DNA from: Cristatella mucedo
Lineage: Eukaryota > Bryozoa > Phylactolaemata > Cristatellidae
Assembly (NCBI GenBank): GCA_009760855.2
Contig: WPIO01000005.1
Span: 10,248,501 to 10,312,500 of the forward strand
Direction of reading: 5' to 3'
DNA length: 64,000 nucleotides
The notes beneath the pieces were generated by a model. That model was not told the origin of the DNA. It saw only the letters and a program-made list of their open reading frames with translations, and did not search any database. The translations under genes were made by a program, and so were the position numbers. Within the stretch, counting starts at the first letter, position 1. Each line of letters opens with the position of its first letter. Of this stretch, positions 27,870 to 38,449 are shown piece by piece.

Positions 27870-27985
27870 ATAAATTAAATTATAAATTTATTTATTTATA
27901 AATTAAAAAGTTTATAAATTATAAATTAAAAAGTTTATAAATTATAAATTAAAATATCTTTACAAATATATAATATAAATATAAT
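27870..27985. repeat. AT-rich tandem (AAATTATAA)n
   Basis: Imperfect repeats of TAAATTATAAATTAAAAAGT. A 19-bp phrase, TTAAAATATCAGG with TATATATTA/TATATGTTA before it, flanks the block at 27785-27802 and 27990-28010. Confidence 0.8.
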
Positions 27986-28091
27986 AGTTTTATATGTTAA
28001 AATATCAGGGCCGGAATCGGACTCACTCGCAGTTTAAAAGGCAAGTCTTACGTCCTCTTTTATGAATATCTCTTCTACCAAGATAGCTCAC

Positions 28092-28695
28092 CTGTATGTA
28101 GCTTTTTGTACGCAAATGAATAGCCCCAGGGCCGCGACGTTCACTGACAGCACCTGGTTGTCGGTAGCCGTGCGATAATAAACGAAAGCGTTCTACAATT
28201 ATAAACCCGAGCTTTTCCATAGTTTTAAGCACTAATAATCTGTCATCTTCAGCACAAACGCGCGCGCACAGAAACTCCGAGCCGTGCAAATCTTCCAGAC
28301 TTGGTAACCAATTCAAAGCCAAACTAAGTTGAAGTTCTCGCAAGCAAGACTTAATAAGAAAGCGCGAGCACGTGATCGGCGCTCGTGCAGCCGGAGGTTT
28401 CGGGTTTCATCCCGGCCAGCTTAGGAGTGCGAAAAAATGACGTGAGAGCGATTCCGTTTTGACGGCTTTCTTCTCTAATGGATGGTTTTGCTCTCAGAAC
28501 CTTCTATTGTGCTCCAGATCCAAGATGTACCGCTCGACCGAGTGCATCTACGACGAAGGATTAAGCTGCAGCCGGCAATCCAAGCGCCTGTCATCCTGCT
28601 TTGCCGTTGCTTTTTCGAGGCTCGCAAAGTCAATCGGCAACCAAACGTAATTGCGCTCACTCTGGACGTTTGACGGGATTACCGCTGTCGGCCAT
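28092..28695 (-). CDS. Candidate two-exon 5' gene end, product unknown
   Basis: Minus strand: ATG at 28695 in a good context (AAAATGG), 35 nt encoding MADSGNPVKRP, then donor CCAGA|GTGAGC (phase 2). A compatible acceptor (CAACTTAG before 28323) opens a 232-nt exon that ends CATACAG|GTGAGC at 28092. It would encode LALNWLPSLEDLHGSEFLCA and then EKLGFIIVERFRLLSHGYRQ among other residues. Phases agree (2 then 0). I do not recognise the protein, and the acceptor lacks a clear pyrimidine tract. It lies 540 bp upstream of the MICAL start on the same strand, so a 5' exon of MICAL is an alternative. Confidence 0.35.
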
Positions 28696-28797
28696 TTTGC
28701 GAGCGCAGAGCGACACTCGGGCTCTAGCTGCGCCAAAGAAAGCCCCCAGCGGCTGCGACGGCCGTCCGAATCTCCGCGTCAGCATGCGGGCAGTTAA

Positions 28798-28859
28798 AGG
28801 CTGCTCTCTCCCTCCCAAACGCAGACAGCCGGCCGACGGCTAAGCGACCCGCCCCCCTC
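28798..28859 (+). repeat. Direct repeat, second copy
   Basis: This is the partner of 27798-27866. Here it is followed by GC-rich sequence instead of the AT-rich block. Confidence 0.85.
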
Positions 28860-28869
28860 ACGCGGACGG

Positions 28870-30290
28870 ATGCGTTGAGACGAGCGCGTCGATACACATC
28901 ACAAAGGTGGGCATTAGTGCACGTCTTCACGTTCGTCGTCACGTCTCCTTCGTCAGCTGAACCTACAACATGCGAAACCAGTGACGAAGGCGAGCGAATG
29001 CCAGTGGCTCGTGGCCAATGGACAAGAGGGCTGGCGAACAGCTCGAAGAACGGGCTCTATGAATCGGGAAGCTGCGATCAACTAGCTGGTTCGTGCGAGC
29101 TAACCAGAGACCGGGTAGATTGGGCGCCGACCCGAGTGCCCGCGGCTGATGCTGGCTTCCGCAATGCAGGGTCGGTCATCGGCCCAAACCGGCGGCCGGC
29201 CAAATACCGGCTCGGCAGACACGATTCGCGTCTGCCACGCAGAACACGCGCGAATGAACAGAAGAGCAGAGCGTCTGGCGCAGCAAGCACATGGCCCTTC
29301 GCTAGAAATCGGATAGTAGCACCTTCCGGGTCTCGCTCATGTTCCTCTCTCTCTCTCTCTCTTTCTCTCGCTTTCTCTTTCTTTTCCTGCATTACTGCGA
29401 CGAGCAGTGTCTGATGCTCGGACGATGCACAGTAACTACTATGAGGCGTTTACCATCCGAGGAGCCACGTCTGACGTCAAGGGTGATCCGTGGCCTCATC
29501 GTTTGGCTTGAGTTACAAATGGGGTGTAGCATCTTGCACGTCAGGACGGAACTAGGCCGCTAAAGCAGCGTAACGGTGCCAGTCTCAGCCGGTACGCTGC
29601 AAATATCTGCAACGTCATGAGCTTTGATTCGGGGCTAGCAACCTTTAGGTGAGCCACCAATGTCCGCGGAATGCCGACAGTAGCAAATACGTATGCGTGG
29701 GCAACGAAGTGTGCTCGCACGCCGCCCGCACAAGCGTATGTCTACTTCCGAAGCGAAGTGAAGTCGATTTGCGGCTAGAGAGCCATATATGTTCAACAGC
29801 GCCCAGGACGTGCAAACACTCTCATTCGTCTCCGAGCCCTGAGCTCAAATCGTCTTTGCTCCGCTTAGCCACCATGTCATCACCTTTTACACGGCTCTGG
29901 TTTTTATGTTGCCTAAGCCGTAGATTATCGCATAATAAGTTCTAGCCGTTATAACTCGAAAACTGAAAAAATAAAAACGTCGTAATCTAACTGATTTAGC
30001 ACGCCACCGTTACACTGCCCTTCCCTAAAAATTAGGTCACCCTCTGCTGAAATGATAGAAATAAGACGAAGCCAGCCGTGGTTTATGCTAACGTTCGGCA
30101 GTATTACCACGTTAGGCTCTAAAGTTAACAAGGAAGTTTTAGACGCCTTTTTCTAAGCTACCGCTGTCTAGTTTCAATCTTCATCACCAAAAGTTGTCTA
30201 ACTAGTTAAACTAGTAACTAAATAGTACCAACTAGTTAAAATTCTTTAACCGCAGCTTTTGAATGTTTAGTTCTTCTGCATTGTGATTGT
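28870..30290. other. GC-rich then AT-richer unique DNA, no gene recognised
   Basis: CpG-rich to about 29300. A CT run with (CT)9-like phases lies at 29343-29395. AT-richer DNA follows beyond 29940 with several TTAGTTCTA/ACTAGTTAA words near 30200. Open frames of 60-180 residues are present but composition-driven. Confidence 0.45.
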
Positions 30291-30299
30291 ACAGTATTG

Positions 30300-30838
30300 C
30301 ATTTGATTTGCGTGTAATGATGACATCCGCACATGGATGAAAGCAAACGTTCTTAAATTGAATGCTGATCAAACCAAGTGGAGTTCAGAAATTTGAAAGC
30401 TAACGCTCAATATCGGATCTGCCAGAACATCTCCAGTTGAACCTGCACAAAATCTAGGTGTCATGCTCCAAAGTGACCTTTTTTAGACGAACATATTAGC
30501 TCCACAGTCAAGTCTTCCTACTTCCAGCTACATAAGATTGCTAAAACTTGGCTTTGTTTAGACAAGGATACAAATCTAAACTGGTCCATGCATTTGTGAC
30601 ATCCCTTCTTGACTTCTGTAACTCACTGCTTTCTGGTCTTCCGGCTTGTGCACTCAGGCCCTTACAGTTGATGCAAAACTCTGCAGCTAGACTAGTCTGT
30701 CGTAAGCGTAGTAGTTGCCACATCACACCACTTCTCGCCGACCTGCAATTGCTACCAGTCAAGCAACGCATCGACTTCAGGATTGTGTCACTCACTTTTA
30801 GGTCTCTTCATTCTTGGCTCCAGCCTATCTCTACTGTA
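30300..30838 (+). mobile_element. LINE family A, left part, interrupted by LINE B
   Basis: It starts near the ADDIR-like codons (GATGACATCCGCACATGGAT). It keeps [20 protein letters not shown] and [20 protein letters not shown], and breaks off at CAGCCTATC. It resumes at 31890. Confidence 0.85.
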
Positions 30839-31889
30839 TTTGTCATTCAAACCGTCGAAATCTGCTGCAGCAACTGAGAAACTAATGCTTGCCTTACCGA
30901 TATTCGATCCTGGATGTCGGAAAACTTTTTGAAACTCAATGACGATAAAACCGAACTGCAGCTCATAGGATACCCTAAGCGTGTGGCTGGATTAAAAGGC
31001 TTTGCTCTTCTAATAAGTGATGCTGCTGTGCGACCATCAACACGTGCTCAAAATTAAGGTGCCGTTTTCGACAGCTGCCTCAATTTTAAAAGCTTCATTC
31101 AGAAGACTGCTTCTACAGCTAGCCATCACGTCCGATCCCTATCTTATATCAAGTGCATTATTATTATTATTATTATTATATTAGGAGCTCTCTTCCACAG
31201 TGGCTTTTTACATATTTACTAGCTCCTTTGTTTTGTCTCCGCTTGATTATTGTAATTTCCTTTTGGCTGGGCTACCAAAGAAAGCAACTAGGCCACTGCA
31301 GCTGACTATGAATGTAGCTGCAAGGTTAGTCTTCAAGTCCCAGAAGTTGAGCACGTGTCTCCTTTGGTAAAAGAGCTAGGATAGATGCCGGTTGAGCAAC
31401 GGATAAAGAGCAAAGTTTTTACGCTGACCCACAAGGCCCGCCACGGCTTGGCTCCTTCGTACCTAGCTGAACTGTTGCACCAGTTTCAGCCTCTTTGCGC
31501 CCTCTGGTCCTGTGTGGACAATAAATTAGCTGTTCCATTTCTGCGTTTAAAGACCGTTGGCGACAGAAACTTTAGCTCGGCAGGTCCTAGACTGTTGGAA
31601 CTCGCTTCCACAATTCTTACGATACGACAACTACTCTCCTGCTGACGACTACGGCTCATCCTTTTCAGCGGTCCTGAGCTGCTACTTCCATGCCACTCGC
31701 TACCTAAACTGCTCTGCTGACTCTGCTATGCTTCCCACTTTCTCTTTGTTGCGTGAGAAGAAGTCTGTTGGCTACCGAATGAGTACCAAAAGCCGCTTAG
31801 GCTGTGAGTGAGCTATACAAAACTCTCCTGCGTAACACCCACATGGTCTTTATGACTTTGTGGAGTTACAGACGGAGATACATTACATT
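30839..31889 (+). mobile_element. LINE family B, 5'-truncated copy nested in LINE A
   Basis: It starts inside RT just after the YADD box (CATTCAAACCGTCGAAATCT). It passes LNDDKTELQLIGYPKRVAGL, HGLAPSYLAELLHQFQPLCA and GDRNFSSAGPRLL, and ends with CTTTGTGGAGTTACAGACGG and ACATTACATTAC. CCTATC occurs on both sides as a possible target duplication. A tiny LINE A tail is inserted at about 31152-31187. Confidence 0.88.
31152..31187 (+). mobile_element. LINE A tail-only insertion
   Basis: TCAAGTGC followed by about seven ATT units interrupts the LINE B RT between CTATCTTATA and TTAGGAGCTC. The uninterrupted family reads through this point at 43680. It consists of the last eight or so bases of LINE A plus its microsatellite. 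Confidence 0.75.
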
Positions 31890-32345
31890 ACCTATCAGAT
31901 CTACTCTCCCATCATGCTAAGCATCGTACCACCCACTTTTCAGAATCTAGCTGTCTACCCGTACCTCTTACAAATCTCAAATCCTTCGGAGACCGCGCCT
32001 TTAGTTCGTATGCTCCAAAAGCCTGTAACTCATTCCCGACTTGTATCACGACATTTCCTGACTTGTCCACATTTAAACAGAAACTAAAGACACATATATT
32101 CATGACCGCATGTAGTGGGTCTCTGTGATTCGACCTTTATATGCTTTTGCATGCAGAAACTGTGCATGCTGCCACTAACCATACTTGCATCTTGACCCTG
32201 TGCATGTCTAATACTAACCATGTTATTCTTGTTGTTAATTGAGCATGCTACTACTATCAATCGTGCTTCCTGTGAAGCAAATGCAAAGTTCATAGAAAGA
32301 GTCTGAATTCTCTGAGGGCGCTATATTAAATGTATTATTACTATT
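31890..32345 (+). mobile_element. LINE family A, right part of the interrupted copy
   Basis: It resumes at CTATCAGATCTACTCTCCCA (compare CTTTCAGATATACTACCCCA at 17210), covers the end of the RT frame and the 3' UTR, and ends in CATAGAAAGAGTCTGAATTC ... GGGCGCTA and ATTATTACTATTATT. Confidence 0.85.
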
Positions 32346-32349
32346 ATTA

Positions 32350-33171
32350 TTGATTAAACAGATAAAGGCGAGCGATTTCTTTGCTGCAGTGCCATCTTAA
32401 TACATACCTGACACTACATCAAACAAGATTAGGACTGAAATAGTGGCAAGCAAAATCGGCCTTACTTTGACTGATTTTAATTATTCGTCATTCCTTAACT
32501 ATTATGACCAGGAACCAATTAGGCGATAGTGTTTGGGCTAAAGCAGCTTGTAAGCCGAAGCCCAAATACAGGCAAGGAGTTGTGCCCAGAATTCAGTGCA
32601 TTAGCAGTGGAGCTGAGTTTCGCTGCAGGCAACTGAGCCGTGCGAGAGATGGTGTACATCGCGGCTGATGCCTGTAAACCTTCATCGTTGTCGGATGAAC
32701 TTCTTTATGCTTTGAATATGGAGTTGCTATATTGAGGTGCGGGCGATCCTCGATGTTGCCGTATTTCGCAACTGAAGGTATACATGCGTCCATTCTTGCT
32801 GCATCTGCAAGTCACTTGCCCTGATTCCAAGCCTCAGAGTATCACCGGCATTTGTGCCAGATCGGCTGTAACTGGCAACGTTATGAAGATTGTGTTTGCC
32901 CCGCCCAGCTCCGCCCGGACGTGAAAGCCACTAACTACATTCCGTTTGTCAGAGTCGGTGTCAAAAATGGAATAATTAGTGAAAAACCATAGCAATCGTC
33001 TGGTGCTAGTCTTGTAGCTTATGACGGCGTATGATGGTGACAATTGTATGTTAAACATAGATTTATGTATTCTCTGGATAAAGGCCGTCTTTGCTAAGTG
33101 CTTGGAAGCTCAAGTAGTCGCTTGGTCTGCTGAAATGTGAGTATCGAGAAAAATATCACCGGATGAATATC
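32350..33171. other. No gene or repeat recognised
   Basis: Unique sequence of moderate GC. Open frames are short (up to 74 codons) and without motif. Confidence 0.5.
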
Positions 33172-33301
33172 AAGCATGATGTTACTCACCATTCAATCGC
33201 GTTTCCCTTTGCAGAAAATGTGAAGCGCCTAGAAAGAGATTGAGTTCTCCGAGGGCGCTTTATCAAATGCATTATTATTATTATAATAATTATTATTATT
33301 A
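33172..33301 (+). mobile_element. Short LINE-A-tail element
   Basis: It starts CAAGCATGATGTTACTCACC, with the terminal hairpin (GAAGCGCCTAGAAAGAGATT ... GAGGGCGCTT) and ATTATTATT tail. It shares start point and variant bases with the element at 63498-63612. Confidence 0.85.
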
Positions 33302-33309
33302 TGAAATTA

Positions 33310-34025
33310 GGCAAAATGCGGTGTAGGTTTAAACAAATATTTAAAGAAATCGCGGAACTGCATTTTACAGGAAAAGTGAATTCAGCATCGCTACTCATTC
33401 CAAGATGCTCATGATGCATTACAGGGAGCTCAGCGGCTCAGTTATTAGTTGCTCTGATAAGAAGGCTTGAGCGTGTAGATTCTCTGTAGCAGGAGGTTTT
33501 CCGATATCAGAAGCGAATATTCCAAGTACGTATATTGTAAATGTCACGGGTGACTAGCGGTCTGCTGAGAATATAGCTGAGGCAGCTACACAGCTAGACC
33601 TTGTGTGGGTCCTTGTGAAGGCCGATGGACCTGGGTTACTACTACCAATCTAGGACATGTCCACCGCAGCAAGATGGCCAATGTAGCAAAGGTGCATAGT
33701 TGAAGCTCGGTGAGCTGAAATCAGTCAGTCTATACGATATACGAAGCTATATATGGCATGCGAATTCAGAGCTTATAACTTTACTCGAAGCCACAGGAAT
33801 GGCTGCTGACAGTGTGCAAGTTCTGGTATCTTAGCACTGACTGAAGTCATGAGGAACGAAATTCTCATTCTTGCGGAAACGCTTAATGGCAACAGTGGAG
33901 CCTGTGGCGGTGGCCACTTGCTTCAAGACTGCTAGTATGCAAATTATCGAGATTAAGGATAGCTGCTCTGACTCCGGACAGCTGCTGGCCTGCCCTTCTA
34001 GCCTACAACAGATAATACTTTTATT
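33310..34025. other. No gene recognised
   Basis: Unique AT-moderate DNA with short uninformative frames. Confidence 0.45.
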
Positions 34026-34130
34026 ATGAATCATGTTTCGATCATGCTGCCTTTGCAGCAAATATAAAGTAACAAAGCGAAATTAAGTTCTCTGAGGGCA
34101 CTATACAAATGTGTTTTTATTATTATACTG
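34026..34130 (+). mobile_element. LINE family A, decayed isolated 3' end
   Basis: ATCATGCTGCCTTTGCAGCA, AAAGCGAAATTAAGTTCTCT, GAGGGCACTATACAAATG and a T-rich tail. The left arm of the hairpin is largely lost. Confidence 0.75.
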
Positions 34131-34139
34131 GTCCAAAGT

Positions 34140-35540
34140 GCTCGATAAGAACATCGTTTTGAGAGGATGAAAAACGGTGGTATGGCTATGTGATGCAGAG
34201 CATTGCAAACCGCTGACTACGCCTGTTCACCTTGCGAGTTGTACGTTCCCGTGATGACTCATCGTCGAGGGATTCGTCTCCTTAGCAACGTTTCTAGCTA
34301 CACGACTGAGAAAACGCTCGCTACACGCCAGGCGAGAAACTCGGGTTTGGTAAATTAAAGTTATGTGACATTGCCATGCGCCACATGCCATTCATTTAAA
34401 ATGAGGAGAGGATCAACCTTTTCATGTGGCTATGTTATACGTTTCTACGACGTGTCTTTTTTTTGCCTTTTCCGAATTACAGAAGCTTATTCTCCTGCAT
34501 GCCATAATATCAATGGGGGTTTTCTTTAAAAATTTTATTGAATTCGCCACTTACTGAATACGATGCTGTCACCTTGCTACAGATAAATGTCGACCACCTT
34601 CGTGTGATTACGACCGTGCTACGATCGCCGAGTCACCTTGTCGTACAAGTGAATACATAGGACTTCTTGTTCCGACTCACAATAACGTTACGGCGTTTCT
34701 GAAGTCTAGCACTGGTTGAATGCTACTCAGAGACATCAAAGACACCAATCGTTGTCTTTCTTACCCCAATGACCGTCTCTTAAAAGGCTTTAAAGCCCTA
34801 ACAGTTCGCAGGACGGCTGTTGTTGAAGAAGACAAAGACAGGACAGCTACAATGAATGCTTCGAATAAGTTGTCCGAATATACCAATAGAAAAATGATTT
34901 AACAGGCTGGAACGGTGGCTGAGCCAAAATTTGACTACCAGAGCTGATTTAGTTACAATTTTTTTTATTGATATGGCATAGGGCGGCATTTAAAAAAAGG
35001 GTGCAGTGAAAAGTAGGCAGGCTAAATCAGCCAGATAATGACTGTCAATCATTGCTGGCATGTCTTGAATTATATTAGCTAGGCTAGATTATTCAATAAT
35101 TTATGGCTATTGCAGCATAGAAACTGAAGACATGTAATGAACAGGGAGTAAATATTTGGAAACTGGTGCCTTAGCACCTGTGCCAAGTTGTTCTCTTGGC
35201 CAGTGAACCGTACACGAGTTAGTGTGTCGAGGCCTGTCTAAACGCCTGTAACCCCCATCGCTCTCGAAGAGACTTATCTACGCTATGATCTACGAAGAGC
35301 TCGCAATAATGCTAGTTCAAGCTGACGCGTGACAAGTACTGGTGAACCTCTGAGCATCAAAATTGAAATGGCAGCATGTTAAATCAGCCAGATTATGACT
35401 GATAGCCATTATTCCTGGTTCCTAAATAATCATGGCTAGGAACCGATTATTCAATAACCAACGTCCGAGGCTGCATATAAGCTGGCACCCTGAGGTATAT
35501 ATTCAGTTGTGATTCCAGACTCGATATTTAATATAATTCA
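34140..35540. other. No gene recognised; one local duplication
   Basis: The phrase AAATCAGCCAGATAATGACTGTCAATCATTxCTGG near 35023 returns as AAATCAGCCAGATTATGACTGATAGCCATTATTCCTGG near 35382, about 360 bp later, with matching following sequence (GGCTAG..., CGATTATTCAATAA). It is a diverged tandem or dispersed repeat. No coding signal. Confidence 0.55.
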
Positions 35541-35544
35541 TTTT

Positions 35545-35690
35545 AGTATAATTCATTTATATAGCGCCCCAAGAGAACTGAATCTCTTTTCAGGCGCTTC
35601 ACATATGCCTCGGGGCTCGAGCCCACTACCTCAGTCAGACCTCGGTCGGGGCGAACACCTTAACCGCTAGACCAAACCAGCTCGGCGATA
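35545..35690 (-). repeat. tRNA-derived SINE (family 1), clearest copy
   Basis: Reverse-complemented: TGGTTTGGTCTAGCGGTTAA (A-box region), GTGTTCGCCCCGACC, GTGGGCTCGAGCCCC (B-box region). Then come GAAGCGCCTGAAAAGAGATT and CAGTTCTCTTGGGGCGCTAT, the LINE-A-type 3' hairpin, and an AT-rich end (AATGAATTATAC). Confidence 0.82.
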
Positions 35691-35699
35691 TTGGCGTTT

Positions 35700-36020
35700 G
35701 AGCTGGCTCGAGCTCGAGGCCGCCACGGACACACTGGTGTAGGTCATGGCCGCTGTTGAAAACTTTTAACCCTCCGCTGCTTATCACTGCCATATCATCT
35801 GCTGCTATCGGTACACCGATACGTGTATTTGTGCAGCACCTACAAGTCACTGTCCGTGATGCAAGGTTGAGACGTCACCAATATCCATCGCGCGGCAGCT
35901 GACATTAACATGGTTGTGAGCACTGCGTTAGTGGCCTAGTCCTGAGAAGACGTGGAAGTCGCACGCAAAATTCTTCACAGAAGCGCGACCGTACGTAAGA
36001 AATTACGTGCCTGTAGATAT
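35700..36020. other. No gene recognised
   Basis: Unique sequence between a SINE and a LINE; nothing further seen. Confidence 0.45.
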
Positions 36021-36024
36021 CCAA

Positions 36025-37490
36025 AGGAACTCGTGCATTGCAACTTTAAACCAAGCAACGAAGCTCCAGTCTGGTTTTAGATCTAATCCATCCACAGAGT
36101 AAGCATGGCTTTGGATAAAAAAAGGACCTTCTCAGGAATGCAGACTTAGGTAAAGTCACTCTGCTTGTCCTGTTTGATCTTTCGGCAGCCTTTGATACTA
36201 CTGATAACATAGTCATTCTCGAGAGCCTCATATCACATTGGCATCACTGGCACTTCACAGTAATAGTTTAGGTCACAACCCAGTGGCAGATTTTTCGAGT
36301 ATTGATGCAAACTTACAAGGATCATCCGAGAAACCACTTAAGTACGGGGTACCACAGTGTTTTATGATTGGTCCGCTTCTCTTCATAGTTTATATTCCTC
36401 ACCTGCCGATCTGATCGCCAAGGAAAATCTAGGCTTTCATTGCTATGCAGATTACACTCAGTTGCGCAATCGTTTTTGTTTCTCCCAAAATTCTAGCATG
36501 TCGAATTCTCACAACTCCCTTGCTGAGTTTTATTTCTGGCATTCGCATATTCGACAGTAAATCTTCTCAACTTTAAAGACGATAAAACCAACATACTAGT
36601 AACGGGAAAATCAAGCGTGACTCTGAAATTTGAAAGCTTAACTCTCAGAATTGGCTTTGTCAGCATATCTCGTGTCGCATCTGCACCAAATCTGGGTGTC
36701 TTCCAAAGTGACCTACCGCTAGACGACGGCTTAGTTCATCAGTCAAATATGCCTATTTTCAGCTACGTAACGTTGCAAAAACCCGGGCCTGCTGAGACAG
36801 GGATACTAAATCCACATTGGTCCGTGCATTTGTGGTATCTCTTTTCGACTTCTGAAACTCACTGCTTCCTGGTATACCGGCCTGTGCAATGATGTGCTTA
36901 CAGTTGGTTCAAAAACTCTGCAACTAGGCTCGTCTGTCGTGAGCATTGCAGTTGCCACACCACATCGCTTCTTGCCGAAATGCACCGGGCCCCAATCAAG
37001 CAGGTGATTGACTTCGAGGTTTGTGTTTACCAATTTTAGGTACCGCAAATATTTTGCTCCAGCTTATCTACCAGAACTTATCTCCCACAAAGCTAGACAT
37101 TGTACCGCCTTGCTTTTTCTGACTCAAATCACTTGGTGATGCTTTGAAAAATCTCAAATCCTTTGGAGACGGCACCTTTCTTGCTTCCAAAGAGGGGAAC
37201 TCACTTATTATTGACATCACGACATTCCTTGACTTGACGACGCTTAAAGAGAAGCTAAAACTCACCCGTTTCTCAAAACATTTGCTGCGTCCTTCTGGTT
37301 TGTCCTTTGTGCGCTTATGAGTGCTGACACTGTGCATGTTACCTCTAACCGAATTATGCTTGTTGACATTGTTCATGTTTCCACTAACCATTATGTCATC
37401 ATTGTTTCATTTACAGCTTATGCAAACTGCATAGAGAGAGATTAAGTTCTCTGATGACGCTATACAAATGCATAAATAATATCGTTATTG
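36025..37490 (+). mobile_element. LINE family A, longer decayed copy
   Basis: It begins before RT motif A (KLQSGFRSNPSTE; LVLFDLSAAFDTTDNIVILE), so it reaches further 5' than most copies here. LGFHCYADYTQL replaces the YADD box (second Asp lost). It ends with the hairpin remnant (GAGAGAGATTAAGTTCTCTG) and a degenerate tail near 37490. Confidence 0.82.
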
Positions 37491-37835
37491 TTGTTACTTT
37501 GTCTATTATTTGCCGTTCACGAATTATAACGTCTAGGAACCGATTGTGCGACAATCTAAGGCCAAGGCCACATACAAGCGAGAGTGGTGTAACTGGCTGT
37601 CAGTAGCGCATCTGCAGTTAGCATCTGACGTTAGAACTAATTTGATCTTGAGGCCACCGAACCGTTGCTGCACGTATTTGTCGCTTTGTCAAAAGCCCAT
37701 AAAACTGCTTTCCATATCAAGTAGACTTTCCGCATCATGGATATATATACTTGTCATGAAAGGTGTGGGCGCTCTTTGTTCCTGACGTGTTCTGCTACAG
37801 CTATAGTAGAAAGGTTAGCTGATTTATAAGCTTCA

Positions 37836-37980
37836 TTCGTACAGAGGCGGAAGAGCCTTAACGGCTTGCATCGCCGCTTGCAGTGGGAAATTCTGAATCT
37901 CCCACTGCAGCACTCATACCCACAACCTCCGGGTTGAGAAGAGCGAGCACCGAACACTTCGCCGGGAAAACATCCGCGGA
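37836..37980 (-). repeat. tRNA-derived SINE (family 2)
   Basis: Reverse-complemented, it has GGTTGTGGGTATGAGTGCTG at the B-box position. A hairpin GCAGTGGGA ... TCCCACTGC (11-bp stem) follows, then AAGCGGCGATGCAAGCCG and TTAAGGCTCTTCCGCCTCTG, which match the body and tail of the element at 3463-3610. Confidence 0.7.
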
Positions 37981-38178
37981 GTGCCGACCTGCGAGCACGG
38001 GTGCTGCACTTGCAAGTCGCTTGCCGTGAGATACAAGAATCTGGCGTCGCTGGCATTCGTCGCGCGTCGGCTGAGACTAAAGAAAAATATAATTCATTTA
38101 TATAGACTAATAAACCGTCATGAGAGCTATGCGTGAGGCCAAGCACTGTCCGGGCGTGAAAGCCGCGGAAGTCTGCTT

Positions 38179-38441
38179 AATAATAATAATAATGCACTTG
38201 ATAAAGCCCCTCAGAGAGCTCAAACTCTTTCTAGGCGCTTTACGTTTGCTTGTACCATTTGCTTATGGAAAGTGTTAAATTATAACTATTACTACCTCTA
38301 AACCAGGTAATAATAATAATAATAATGCACTCGATAAAGCACCTGCAGAGAACTAAATCTCTCTCTAGGCGCTTCACGTTTGCTTGTAACATTTGCTCAT
38401 GGAAAGTGTTGAATTATAACTGTTACTACCTCTAAACCAAG
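38179..38441 (-). repeat. Tandem pair of a 133-bp element with LINE-A tail
   Basis: Two units, each starting on the plus strand with AAT repeats then GCACTTGATAAAGCCCC or GCACTCGATAAAGCACC, carry the reversed LINE-A hairpin and then ACGTTTGCTTGTAxCATTTG and GGAAAGTGTTxAATTATAAC. GCAC landmarks fall at 38194 and 38327. Confidence 0.88.
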
Positions 38442-38449
38442 TATACATA

